Shown here: positions 40,216 to 48,653 of the stretch, one piece after another | Layout of the letters: each line of letters starts with the position of its first letter | Numbering within the stretch: the stretch's first letter is position 1 | Virus record (IMG/VR): IMGVR_UViG_3300021185_001461 | Coordinates: 1-64,000 of that record | Length of the DNA: 64,000 nt | Origin: a virus | Strand: one strand, 5' to 3' | Translations under genes and position numbers: made by a program | Notes under the pieces: model-generated | Told to the model about the DNA's origin: nothing | What the model saw: the letters and a program-made list of their open reading frames with translations, nothing else | Databases searched by the model: none

Positions 40216-40607
40216 TATGCCCACTCTCCTATACCTTCATGCATTGCATGAATACAAATTTTATAATTTTCTTGTGTAGGCTTCAAACCATTTTGTTTAC
40301 ACAATTTCTTTGCTTGAGGAGTCATAAAACCTTTTTCCTCTAACATACTTAAAGGTGACTTACCAGCTTTGTAACCTTCAGCAAATTCTTCAACTGTAAA
40401 GTTTTTAACTAGGAAGTTCTTAAAAGCACCTTGAAAGAACACATACTTAAACCTAGCAATAAAAAGTTCTACTGGCATACCAATACGTGAAGGATGAATT
40501 TTATCCTTACCATATACTTCTTCATATGTAGGTTGACCTTCATATGTACCATTATACATCAAATATCCACCGTGGTAACTAAATTTTGTTTTATCAAATT
40601 GTGTCAT
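40215..40607 (-). CDS. Unknown early-type protein (130 aa)
   Basis: The first gene of the operon 40607 to 39344. A basic protein with an aromatic N-terminus (KFSYHGGYLMYNGTYEG) and helical C-terminus with two cysteines. It has a good ribosome-binding site (AGGAGC) and a near-consensus promoter upstream. No family is recognised. Confidence 0.6.
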   Translation of the reverse strand: MTQFDKTKFSYHGGYLMYNGTYEGQPTYEEVYGKDKIHPSRIGMPVELFIARFKYVFFQGAFKNFLVKNFTVEEFAEGYKAGKSPLSMLEEKGFMTPQAKKLCKQNGLKPTQENYKICIHAMHEGIGEWA

Positions 40608-40639
40608 TTGTTGCTCCTTTTTTTATTAACTATACTTAT

Positions 40640-40668
40640 AGTATACGGTAAGATGTCTTACTTGTCAA
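40640..40668 (-). promoter_or_regulatory. Sigma70-type promoter with spacer operator (small early operon)
   Basis: Minus strand: -35 TTGACA (40663-40668), 17-base spacer, -10 TATACT (40640-40645). The spacer contains the plus-strand sequence GTAAGATGTCTTAC (40648-40661), nearly identical to the palindrome in the AAA-ATPase promoter; the flanking bases of the two promoters are also conserved. Confidence 0.8.
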
Positions 40669-40681
40669 CCTTTTCAGTCAT

Positions 40682-40730
40682 AAAAAAACCCTGTAAAATC
40701 AAAGACTTACAGGGTTTTTATTTTTTTTTT
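40682..40730 (-). terminator. Bidirectional intrinsic terminator after the SbmA-like gene
   Basis: 13-base arms (40684-40696 and 40707-40719, core CCCTGTAA/TTACAGGG) with A/T tracts on both sides, so it can end transcription on either strand. It isolates the SbmA-like gene from the early operon. Confidence 0.85.
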
Positions 40731-40752
40731 GGCTTTTATTTAATTTTTTTTG

Positions 40753-41724
40753 CTATTTTTCGTTAATTTGACGTTCAAATTCTCTTAAACGTTTGAATAC
40801 ACTCATTAACTCAATAAGTGTTGGCCACGCTCTGAAGAGATATTGCATACTGCCTTCTACTCTTCCAAATGCACGAATAATCTGTTGCATTACACCAAGT
40901 GTTACTACACCTGCTACAATAGCCGGTGCTAAGAACACATATGCACTTAGTACGTTTGCTTGTAAGTATGTAATACGTCCAACATTAAAATACAAGTAAC
41001 GCAAATAAGACTTAAAGTGAATACCACGAACATCTTGGAAAAGTTCGTTAATAGTTTTTGGTCTTACTGTTGCATCGTCTTCTGCAATAACAAGTATTTT
41101 TCTGTATGCCGCTTCTTTTTTCTGCAAATCATATTCAACACCAACTAAGCGTAATATCCAACCTAGTGCTATTAAGAATAATGTTCCGCCCACTGACCAA
41201 ACAATAGCACCTGTAACAAGTCCATATTGCCAATCACCAAAGAAGAAGATAGGAATACCTACTGATAGTCCTAATAGAATAGGAACGAACTGTACTAGAA
41301 CCATTATTGATTCAATAAAACTTGTACCTAATCCTTCCATAATACGACTAAACTTAATCGTATCTTCTTGTACCCTTTGTGCGGCACCTTCAATAGTTCT
41401 AGCTTTGTCATATACTGAATGATACCATTCTACCATTGCAGTACGCCATCTAAATAGATAGTGTGCAGTAAAGTAACTTACTACAACCGCAATACCTACA
41501 TATATAGCCGCTAGGTATAAGAAACTTGCTAAACTACTCCAATACTCACCTATAGTGATTGCATTAGGTGTTGCTAGGGCTTTCTGGATCATATCATAGA
41601 ATTGACCGAACCATTCGTTAATTTTAACATCAATTTCGACTTGTACCCAAAGTGATGATAAAATTATTGCGGAACCTACCCAGGACCACAAAAGCCATTT
41701 CTTTTCTGTAAAAAATCTAAACAT
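40753..41724 (-). CDS. SbmA/BacA-family peptide transporter homologue (323 aa)
   Basis: It matches the inner-membrane SbmA/BacA proteins (proton-driven uptake of peptides such as microcins, bleomycin and proline-rich antimicrobial peptides) over nearly the whole length. Recognisable blocks are HYLFRWRTAM (88-97), IEGAAQRVQEDT (111-122), AAYRK..V..EDDA, a YLYFNVGRITYLQ block, IVAGVVTLGVMQQI and TLIELMSVFKRLREFE. At least five hydrophobic segments are present. It is shorter than E. coli SbmA (406 aa), lacking the first N-terminal membrane region. The start is the ATG at 41724 with AAGGA upstream. It is a stand-alone gene before a strong terminator and was certainly acquired from bacteria. Confidence 0.85.
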   Translation of the reverse strand: MFRFFTEKKWLLWSWVGSAIILSSLWVQVEIDVKINEWFGQFYDMIQKALATPNAITIGEYWSSLASFLYLAAIYVGIAVVVSYFTAHYLFRWRTAMVEWYHSVYDKARTIEGAAQRVQEDTIKFSRIMEGLGTSFIESIMVLVQFVPILLGLSVGIPIFFFGDWQYGLVTGAIVWSVGGTLFLIALGWILRLVGVEYDLQKKEAAYRKILVIAEDDATVRPKTINELFQDVRGIHFKSYLRYLYFNVGRITYLQANVLSAYVFLAPAIVAGVVTLGVMQQIIRAFGRVEGSMQYLFRAWPTLIELMSVFKRLREFERQINEK

Positions 41725-41808
41725 AGTGTTTATCCTTATATAAATGCAGAATATTAACTGCATACATAACTATTTAGCCTTTTCTACGATGGGTTATTAT
41801 AAAAATGG

Positions 41809-41816
41809 ATAAATAC
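41809..41816 (+). promoter_or_regulatory. Late promoter-like box (GATAAATAC) for gene 14
   Basis: Plus-strand GATAAATAC 20 bases before the gp14 ATG, with AAGGA between them. It has the same form and spacing as the minus-strand boxes, which supports its function. Confidence 0.75.
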
Positions 41817-41836
41817 AATATAACAAGGAAAACCAC

Positions 41837-42904
41837 ATGCCAAGACTCAGTTTATACAAACCCTATAAGGGAAACGATTACACTTTTATGGATCATGCGA
41901 TCCGTGAACAGTTTGATATAGGTGGAACAGGTATACATGTACACAAATACCTAGGACCAGATGTACAAAACAAAAGTAATGACCCAAGTGAGCCTAATTA
42001 TGGCAGTGGATTAGAGATTGATAACATAACAGGTGAAGAAATTAATCCTGATGGATTAATAGACGAAACTAATATACAAGACTTGTTGTTTATGGAAAAC
42101 AGAGATCGTAAGTACGATCCAGATGTTTATGAACTACGTGGTGTATATAATGTTAGTGATAATGACTTTGATTTAACACAATTTGGTTTGTTTTTAACAA
42201 ACGATACGTTGTTTATTAGTTTTCATATTAATGACATGGTAGAACGTATGGGGCGTAGACTTATGCCCGGTGATGTAATTGAATTACCTCATTTACGTGA
42301 TGAATTATTACTTACTAACGACAGAGATGCTATTAATAAGTTTTACGTTGTACAAGATGCTGCAAGAGGAAGTGAAGGATTTTCACAAACTTGGTATCCA
42401 CACATTTGGCGTGTTAAAGTAGCACCATTAACAGATACACAAGAATACGCAGATATACTTGGTACTGCTGATAATCCAGATAGTCTTAAAAATGATATTA
42501 GTTCTTACAAAACAGAACTTAACATTAGTAATGCTATTGTTAAAAGTGCTGAAGCAGCCAATCCAAATAACTTACCACTAGCTGATCATTTATTTGGTGT
42601 AGAAGATAATAGTACAACATATGAACATGGTGAAGTGTTACAACAAGGTGATCAATTTCCTGCTCAACCAAGCGAAGGTGAGTATTTTGTGAGAACAGAT
42701 TTTACGCCTAACAGACTTTTTGTTAGACGAGGAAGCAAATGGCACAGATTATACGATAATATTACTGAGCAAACATGGAGTGATAGAACTTATAATGCAA
42801 GTGGATTTATTAACAATGATACAACAACTATAGTTAATAATCAAGAAACTCCAGAGAAACAACCCCTGTCTCAGGTAATTAAACCAAAGAGTGATTTTGA
42901 ATAA
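41837..42904 (+). CDS. 14: Neck protein gp14
   Basis: Forms the neck with gp13 and joins head to tail. Features shared with T4 gp14 include RGVYNVSDNDFD-type strands, a MPGDVIELPHLRDE block (T4: GDLIYFPMD) and GEEINPDG (T4 also has GEEINP). At 355 aa it is longer than T4's 256; the C-terminal extra part has EGEYFVRTDFTPNRLFVRRG followed by SKW, one copy of the surface beta module also seen in gp18. Late-type promoter on the plus strand; it overlaps gene 15 by one base. Confidence 0.82.
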   Translation: MPRLSLYKPYKGNDYTFMDHAIREQFDIGGTGIHVHKYLGPDVQNKSNDPSEPNYGSGLEIDNITGEEINPDGLIDETNIQDLLFMENRDRKYDPDVYELRGVYNVSDNDFDLTQFGLFLTNDTLFISFHINDMVERMGRRLMPGDVIELPHLRDELLLTNDRDAINKFYVVQDAARGSEGFSQTWYPHIWRVKVAPLTDTQEYADILGTADNPDSLKNDISSYKTELNISNAIVKSAEAANPNNLPLADHLFGVEDNSTTYEHGEVLQQGDQFPAQPSEGEYFVRTDFTPNRLFVRRGSKWHRLYDNITEQTWSDRTYNASGFINNDTTTIVNNQETPEKQPLSQVIKPKSDFE

Positions 42905-44262
42905 TGGCACAACAATACTTTTACGATAAACAAATTAGAAGATACATTCAACAGTTTATAAGACTGTTTAGTGGATTCAATGTACAAATGGGAAAAAACG
43001 ATAACGACCTTCCTATATTTCAACAAGTACCTGTACGCTATGGTGACATTAATAGAATGGCTGCACACATAACAAGAGAGAATAGTGAGAACATTGTTAA
43101 CACTGTTCCGTTTATTAGTTGTTATGTAACATCATTAGATATGTTTGCTGAAAGACGTACATATCAAGATCACGTAGACAAAGTTCAAGTAAACGAAAAG
43201 AAATACAATCAAGCAACTGGAGAATATGTTAACGAATTAGGTAATCAATATACAGTTGAAAGACACGCACCTGTTCCTTATATGTTAGTAATGAACTGTG
43301 ATGTTTGGACTTCAAATACAGATCAAAAACTACAACTCATGGAACAAATACTAGTATTGTTTAACCCAACATTAGATATTAGAACCAATGATAGTCCAGT
43401 TGACTGGACTTCTTTAAGTCATGTTGAATTAACTAATACAACTTGGAGTACTAGAAGTGTGGGATCAAGTATTGACGATATTATTGATGTTGCCACACTA
43501 ACTTTTAATATTCCTATATATATTACTCCACCAGCAAAATTAAAACAACAAAAACTAATTCATACTATTATTAGTGAACTATATAGTTTAGATGACGATG
43601 ACTTGGATAACTTTAAAGAACAAAAAGTATTTGATAAAGACTCATTGAAGTATACTATTGTCACCTACAAAGATAGAAAAGTTAAATATGAAAATGGTAA
43701 TTTACAATTATTAAACGATAAGGGTGCAAATTTAGACGACGATGGATTAGTATTAGAATGGGACAAAGCATTATTACCATTTGGTACATTAAGATCTGGA
43801 ATAAGTCAATTAAGACTTAGAAAAGGAAGCGATATTAGTGATAAAGACAATGATATTATTGGTAGATTAGAAGAGCATCCAAGTGATCCTAACTTATTAA
43901 GTGTTACTATAGATAATTCTACATTGCCTACAAATACACTAACGGCTGTTGATGCTATAGTCGATCCAAGTAAAAATTATCCCGGAGACGGAAGTGTTCC
44001 TTCAGCAGTTACAGGACAACGTTACGTTGTATTAGAAAGTACTCCTATAAATGCATTATGGACTAATGTAGTTGCAAATAAAAATGACATTATAGAATAC
44101 AACGGTACCGCATGGACTGTTAGTTTTGATAGCTCTACTAATAATACAACTCAATACGTAACGAATGTTTCAAGTAACGATCAGCTTGAATGGAATGGAT
44201 CAGAGTGGATTAACAGTTATGAAGGAATTTATAATTCTGGATACTGGCGAATATATCTGTAA
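42904..44262 (+). CDS. 15: Tail completion/sheath-stabilising protein gp15
   Basis: Caps the tail tube and sheath. The N-terminus (YDKQIRRYIQQFIRLFSGFN, VPVRYGDINRMAA) matches gp15 (T4: FYNSSFRRY...VPITYA), as do the Arg-rich strands and the ITPPAKLKQQ region (T4: MYPPV). It is longer than T4's 272 aa (452 aa); the extra C-terminus carries beta modules (GQRYVVLEST, then IIEYNGTAWTVSF and LEWNGSEWINS) like those in gp18 and gp14. Coupled to gene 14. Confidence 0.88.
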   Translation: MAQQYFYDKQIRRYIQQFIRLFSGFNVQMGKNDNDLPIFQQVPVRYGDINRMAAHITRENSENIVNTVPFISCYVTSLDMFAERRTYQDHVDKVQVNEKKYNQATGEYVNELGNQYTVERHAPVPYMLVMNCDVWTSNTDQKLQLMEQILVLFNPTLDIRTNDSPVDWTSLSHVELTNTTWSTRSVGSSIDDIIDVATLTFNIPIYITPPAKLKQQKLIHTIISELYSLDDDDLDNFKEQKVFDKDSLKYTIVTYKDRKVKYENGNLQLLNDKGANLDDDGLVLEWDKALLPFGTLRSGISQLRLRKGSDISDKDNDIIGRLEEHPSDPNLLSVTIDNSTLPTNTLTAVDAIVDPSKNYPGDGSVPSAVTGQRYVVLESTPINALWTNVVANKNDIIEYNGTAWTVSFDSSTNNTTQYVTNVSSNDQLEWNGSEWINSYEGIYNSGYWRIYL

Positions 44263-44307
44263 AATTGACGACCCGTGCGATGATTGTACTCACTGGATAG
44301 GACATAT

Positions 44308-44739
44308 ATGATAACAGCAAGCGGATGTATATTTTTAAGTATAGATACTGGCAGAGTAATGCTACAACAAAGAAGTGGCGAAGTTAATCATCCTAGAACA
44401 TGGGGCTTTTTTGGTGGTAAATCAGAAGGCAATGAGAGACCTATTGAAACTTTATATAGAGAAATAGAAGAAGAAGTAGGAATAGTTCCATCTATTGAAA
44501 AGGTTATTCCTTTAAACAAATTTACAAGTCCTAATAAGAAATTTATATATCACAGTTTTGTTGTTACAGTAGAAGATGAGTTCATTCCTGTACTAAACAA
44601 CGAAAGTGATGGATATTGTTGGGTTAAAATTGGGAATTGGCCTAGACCTGTTCATCCAGGAGCAAAGATACAATTTAATTCAAAACAGTTTATTAAGAAA
44701 CTTAGAACTGTACACACACATCAAACAAAACAAAAATAA
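44308..44739 (+). CDS. Nudix hydrolase (143 aa)
   Basis: A full Nudix box is present: G37-x5-E43-x7-R51-E52-I53-x-E55-E56-x-G58-I59. Such enzymes cleave nucleoside diphosphates linked to another group (oxidised dNTPs, ADP-ribose, capped RNA). The start is the ATG at 44308, five to six bases after AGGA; an in-frame TTG upstream is less likely. Third gene of the plus-strand unit. T4 has a Nudix protein (NudE), but orthology is not shown. Confidence 0.85.
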   Translation: MITASGCIFLSIDTGRVMLQQRSGEVNHPRTWGFFGGKSEGNERPIETLYREIEEEVGIVPSIEKVIPLNKFTSPNKKFIYHSFVVTVEDEFIPVLNNESDGYCWVKIGNWPRPVHPGAKIQFNSKQFIKKLRTVHTHQTKQK

Positions 44740-44740
44740 C

Positions 44741-45823
44741 TTATCGTTTTTTCATACTAGCAACAAACTGTTCACGTAACCATTCAAAGTCATTAATTTT
44801 ATTTAATGCTTCTGTATTGTCTTTGTGTTCAAGTCCATATGCTTTGCCTTCGTTTGCACCTTTAAGACAATAGCGTCCAAAACGTCCACCGTTGTCTACA
44901 GTTGTCCAAGTTTCAAGTCTTGCATCTGTTTCTTCTTGTTTTTGATTAGGGTTTACAGAACTTGCTAGTTTAACACATTCACGGAATGCACTACGCCATG
45001 TTCTATATGGGTCTTTATTGAATCGTGTAATATTTGATATATCACTAATTGGTTGATAAAATGCTACGCCTGTTGTATAATCTGGCAATGTGTGTCCTAA
45101 TGATAGTAACTGTTCGCGTGGGAATAATTTAACACCACCATAACCGTATTCTAAATCATTAATTGGATTTCTTGCACTCCATACAAATGTTGTATTTTTT
45201 CTACTACTCATTGGTGGAATATAATCAAAACTAAAATGCCCTGTTATGTCTGCATCAGCATCAACAATATATACCATTTCTGATTTTGCTAATTCTCCTG
45301 CACGTTTATGTGCATTACCAATGCCTTCTACATTCTTTACGTGTTGTGCATCTTTGAATCTATCTCTTAATTTTTGGAAATTTTCATCTGCTTCTGCTTC
45401 GTGAAAACTAATCATGAATATATCAAACTCTGCTACATGATAGCTTGATACAAGTTTGTTTTGCAGTACTCCATGTGATACTCCATGTGTAGGAACTAAA
45501 TGAATATCACCCCAACTAACTGGTCTGCTAGTTCGTTTAACTACTCTAGGAAACGTATGGATAAAACTCTTTCCAATTTCTCCATCGGGTCTGTATTGCC
45601 ATGCAAAATTTGGATTTACTTCAATTTCATCAAATACTACCCAAACCATATCATGTGTATCTTTATATTTGGATGCTACTTCAAGTAATGCACCTTCGTC
45701 TGTTAATTTGATAGGTGTTTTAACTACTGGATATGAATCGAACATAAACCTTTTTAATCTATCCCAAGGTGTTACAACACTTTGCCCTTGGAATTCTTTG
45801 TTTCTATTAATTAAATTAATCAT
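44741..45823 (-). CDS. Glycosyltransferase-like protein (360 aa)
   Basis: A GT-A type reading is supported by MVYIVDADADITGHFSFDYI, a strand ending in a D-x-D pair, followed by a variable region and KLFPREQLLSLG, as in nucleotide-sugar-dependent transferases. The first 130 residues are an extra domain with WVVFDEIEVNPNFAW. The start is the ATG at 45823 with AAGGG upstream; it overlaps the next gene by eight bases. It may glycosylate virion proteins, DNA or host surface; the target is unknown. Confidence 0.65.
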   Translation of the reverse strand: MINLINRNKEFQGQSVVTPWDRLKRFMFDSYPVVKTPIKLTDEGALLEVASKYKDTHDMVWVVFDEIEVNPNFAWQYRPDGEIGKSFIHTFPRVVKRTSRPVSWGDIHLVPTHGVSHGVLQNKLVSSYHVAEFDIFMISFHEAEADENFQKLRDRFKDAQHVKNVEGIGNAHKRAGELAKSEMVYIVDADADITGHFSFDYIPPMSSRKNTTFVWSARNPINDLEYGYGGVKLFPREQLLSLGHTLPDYTTGVAFYQPISDISNITRFNKDPYRTWRSAFRECVKLASSVNPNQKQEETDARLETWTTVDNGGRFGRYCLKGANEGKAYGLEHKDNTEALNKINDFEWLREQFVASMKKR

Positions 45824-46466
45824 TGCAATCGCCCTTAATTGTATATGCACGTGTTCCTATATGTGCTATTCTGTCACTTACATCGTGACTAACATATACG
45901 CTATAACCATTGTCATGTGCTAGGTTACAAAAGTATATATCTTCTCCTACTAATTCAGTATAGCTTTCGTTATACTCAATCTTATAATGAGGTCGAGAAA
46001 TATTTTCGTATACTTCTCTTTTTACTAACATCATTCCGCTTCCAACTGCCCATACTTGTTCGTTTCCTTTTCCTGTAAAAACTCTACTATCTAAATTGTT
46101 TTTACTTTTAAAAGCAACCGGCCTGTGTGGCGGGACTCTTGTTGAGTAATTTCCAGCGACAATATCTTTGTCTGCTGCTAATAATATATTTAGCGTATCT
46201 ACTGGAAATTGCATATCTGCGTCAATCCACATAATGTGAGTGCAATCTGTTTCTAGTGCTTGATCTACTAACTGTTGTCTTTGCATTGCTACTTCACTGC
46301 CCATATTAAAATGCAATGAAGTTGCAAGTCCAGTCTCGCCACACTTTTTTTGAAGCATGGCTAAACTATAAGCAAAGACCGCCGTAGTTTGATTCTGCAC
46401 AGGAACACAAATGGCTACATTCGCGGAATTGTCTTTCTTGTAATAATGGTTAGTTACACTGACCAT
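45816..46466 (-). CDS. Family-2-like glycosyltransferase (216 aa)
   Basis: A compact GT-A core. It has VAICVPVQNQTT at the N-terminus, HIMWIDADMQFPVDTL with the D-x-D, GSGMMLVKREVYE, and ELVGEDIYFCNLA with the E-D pair used as catalytic base region in GT2 enzymes. It overlaps the 360-aa glycosyltransferase-like gene by eight bases, so the two are made together. The substrate is unknown. Confidence 0.75.
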   Translation of the reverse strand: MVSVTNHYYKKDNSANVAICVPVQNQTTAVFAYSLAMLQKKCGETGLATSLHFNMGSEVAMQRQQLVDQALETDCTHIMWIDADMQFPVDTLNILLAADKDIVAGNYSTRVPPHRPVAFKSKNNLDSRVFTGKGNEQVWAVGSGMMLVKREVYENISRPHYKIEYNESYTELVGEDIYFCNLAHDNGYSVYVSHDVSDRIAHIGTRAYTIKGDCND

Positions 46467-46469
46467 TAA

Positions 46470-46892
46470 TTACTTTTCAGAAGCTAGTTCTGACTGAAGT
46501 TCAGCTTCAATTTGCTGTACTTCAAAATTCAATTGTTTAGCAATTGAAGTTGTTTCTTTAACACATGCCGCAAAGGCTTCGTCTTCCAACGCTACCATAT
46601 AATTCATGTGTTCTGGTTGTACTTTACCAATTGTTAAAATATCAACCGCTGCCAATTTTGCTAAACGGTGTACCCAATATTCTTCTTCAGTATCATTGAT
46701 GTTAGACAGTAATGCATCTACATCATGCTCTGCACTAAAGTTTGCATAAACTTCTTCTAATACTTGAAGATCTGGGTGTTGTTGTTCTCTAGCCTGCATA
46801 AGTTCTTGTGTTAATGCATGTGCTTTTCTTGCCGGTGTTGGGTGTGCCCCAAGCACGAACGTTTCAATTTCAAAACGTGTTCTAATACTCAT
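46470..46892 (-). CDS. Unknown helical protein (140 aa)
   Basis: An acidic, fully helical protein (MSIRTRFEIETFVLGAHPTP, then ARKAHALTQELMQAREQQ). It is the first gene of a three-gene unit with two glycosyltransferase-like genes, behind a sigma70-type promoter. I recall similar proteins in marine T4-like phages; no function is known. Confidence 0.6.
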   Translation of the reverse strand: MSIRTRFEIETFVLGAHPTPARKAHALTQELMQAREQQHPDLQVLEEVYANFSAEHDVDALLSNINDTEEEYWVHRLAKLAAVDILTIGKVQPEHMNYMVALEDEAFAACVKETTSIAKQLNFEVQQIEAELQSELASEK

Positions 46893-46936
46893 TGTTTTCT
46901 CCTGTGTTGAGTTTACTTGTGTAATTCATCTAAGTT

Positions 46937-46965
46937 ATTTTACTATAAAATAATAACGTTGTCAA
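46937..46965 (-). promoter_or_regulatory. Sigma70-type promoter for the glycosyltransferase unit
   Basis: Minus strand: -35 TTGACA (46960-46965), 17-base spacer, -10 TAAAAT (46937-46942). The -35 overlaps an 11-bp inverted repeat (46952-46983). Confidence 0.65.
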
Positions 46966-46983
46966 GTTAATAACAACGTTATT
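46952..46983 (-). terminator. 11-bp inverted repeat overlapping a promoter
   Basis: Perfect arms AATAACGTTGT/ACAACGTTATT with a 10-base loop, then TATTTTAT on the minus strand. It could end the 61-aa tail gene, act as an operator over the -35 at 46960-46965, or both. Confidence 0.55.
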
Positions 46984-47007
46984 ATTAGTTTTATTTACCT
47001 ATTCAAA

Positions 47008-47193
47008 TTAAGCGTCTGCGCCAGTTGAATTTGGATTCTGCCATCCGCCAAACGTAGCTGAAAGCTGAATGTTTGATGTTACTGATGGTGAAATAGTATT
47101 TCCTAATGTAGACATAGCGATGTTTCCACTTAGTCCAAAATAGTTACGTACTTGTCCCATACTAATAATGGATCCGGTTGCTGGTAATGCCAT
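47008..47193 (-). CDS. Small tail-fibre-associated protein (61 aa)
   Basis: A Gly/Ser/Asn-rich peptide beginning MALPATGSIISMGQVRNYFG. This LPATG(S/A)ISM..V pattern commonly begins small tail-fibre or structural proteins of marine phages. It has no enzyme motif. It lies at the end of the fibre cluster with its own late-type box 54 bases upstream. Probably a virion component. Confidence 0.55.
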   Translation of the reverse strand: MALPATGSIISMGQVRNYFGLSGNIAMSTLGNTISPSVTSNIQLSATFGGWQNPNSTGADA

Positions 47194-47247
47194 AGTGTGA
47201 CTCCTTGCTTGTAATTATCGATAATCGCAGGCTTATTGCTTGCAGTT

Positions 47248-47255
47248 GTATTTAT
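47248..47255 (-). promoter_or_regulatory. Late promoter-like box (GATAAATAC)
   Basis: Minus-strand GATAAATAC 54 bases before the ATG at 47193. Confidence 0.65.
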
Positions 47256-47285
47256 CTAAAATATATAATTGCTTATATTAGTATA

Positions 47286-48629
47286 TTATTCTTTTGATGA
47301 TTGTATATCTGATATTTGCTTTTGTAAATTCTCAATAGTCTGTTGTTGCTCTTTAATTGCTTCAATTAATAAGCCTGCAATATTTCCATATGCTACAGAC
47401 TTCATTCCTTCAGCGTCAGTGTGAACTACTTCTGGTAAAAATTCTTCTACTTCTTGTGCAATAACACCAGTACTGTGTCTACCGTCTTTTTCAAAATTTA
47501 CACCTCTTAAACAGTTAACTAAATCAACTGCATTACTTATTGTTTCTACATTTCTTTTTAATCTTGCATCTGAGTATGCCGTAACATCTTGTGTTGCAAT
47601 AATATTTCCATCAACATTAAAATCTCCTGTGTATGAACCATCCATTGAAAATTCTGTTCCAACTAATTGTAAACCTTCTCCTGCTGTGTAAGTAGTATCA
47701 CCAGTGTTAGAATAGTTACTTGCATGAATTGTTCCTGCACTTGCTGACGTCCAATCAATATGTTCGTTTGCTACAAAATCTGCAAAACCATCGTGTGTTA
47801 ATGCCGCTATTTGATTTGTTATTGTTGTACTAAAGTTAGCATCATCGCCAAGTGCTGCGGCTAATTCGTTTAATGTGTCTAGTGTTGCTGGTGCAGTATC
47901 TACTAAGTTTGCGATTGCAGTATCTGTGTATGTATTTGCGTCTGTTTCTGCTGTGTCAACATATGTTTCTGTTGCATAAGTAGTACCGCCGCCTCCGGCT
48001 AATAATGCACTAACTCTTGCGTCTGTGTAATATAAGTTAGTACCTTCTGATAAATTTGTTGTTGACTTTGCACTAAATCCTGCGTCAACTCTAGCATCAG
48101 CTCTTGCATCTGTGTAATATAAGTTTGTACCTTCAGCAATATCGTCTGTATCTAATGCACCTGTTCCTGAAGTTATTGCACTGTCAACATATGATTTAGT
48201 TGCGGCGTGAAGAGCATTTGTTGGTGCTCCACTTAATGTTAATAGTCCTGTTAATACTCCACCGCTTAGTGGTAATACTGTTGCAATTTGCGTATCTGTA
48301 TATGTGTTTGCTGATATTTCAGCTGCATCTGTATATAAATTCGAAGTAGCGATTGCATCTGCTTCGGCTGTATCTGCATAAGTTTCTATTGCAGTTTGTC
48401 TAGCTGCTGTATAAAATAAATTTGTGGAACCTTCAGTAAGATTATCAGTATTAATTGAATCTTCAATTGCATCATTAATATCTACATTTTTTAATGTAAT
48501 TGTACTACCATCATGTGTTAGCACATCAGTTCCATTAATTTGTAATCTATCTAAATTACTACTAGTGGAAATACCTGCCGTTGCATCTGTATCTTCAATT
48601 ACTTTGTCTGTTCCTATATAAAAAGCCAT
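47286..48629 (-). CDS. Tail fibre protein with S74 intramolecular chaperone (447 aa)
   Basis: A C-terminal chaperone of the peptidase S74 type: AYSDARLKRNVETI with the Ser and Lys used in self-cleavage, then GVIAQEVEEFLPEVV and SVAYGNIAGLLIEAI, ending in a coiled coil. The upstream part contains repeated modules TDNLTEGSTNLFYTAARQ, NLSEGTNLYYTDARV and LDTLNELAAALGDDANF. It is one of three S74 fibres in a row. The fibre trimer is released after folding. Host-range role inferred. Confidence 0.85.
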   Translation of the reverse strand: MAFYIGTDKVIEDTDATAGISTSSNLDRLQINGTDVLTHDGSTITLKNVDINDAIEDSINTDNLTEGSTNLFYTAARQTAIETYADTAEADAIATSNLYTDAAEISANTYTDTQIATVLPLSGGVLTGLLTLSGAPTNALHAATKSYVDSAITSGTGALDTDDIAEGTNLYYTDARADARVDAGFSAKSTTNLSEGTNLYYTDARVSALLAGGGGTTYATETYVDTAETDANTYTDTAIANLVDTAPATLDTLNELAAALGDDANFSTTITNQIAALTHDGFADFVANEHIDWTSASAGTIHASNYSNTGDTTYTAGEGLQLVGTEFSMDGSYTGDFNVDGNIIATQDVTAYSDARLKRNVETISNAVDLVNCLRGVNFEKDGRHSTGVIAQEVEEFLPEVVHTDAEGMKSVAYGNIAGLLIEAIKEQQQTIENLQKQISDIQSSKE

Positions 48630-48653
48630 CGCTCTTTCTCCGTTCTATTTAAT

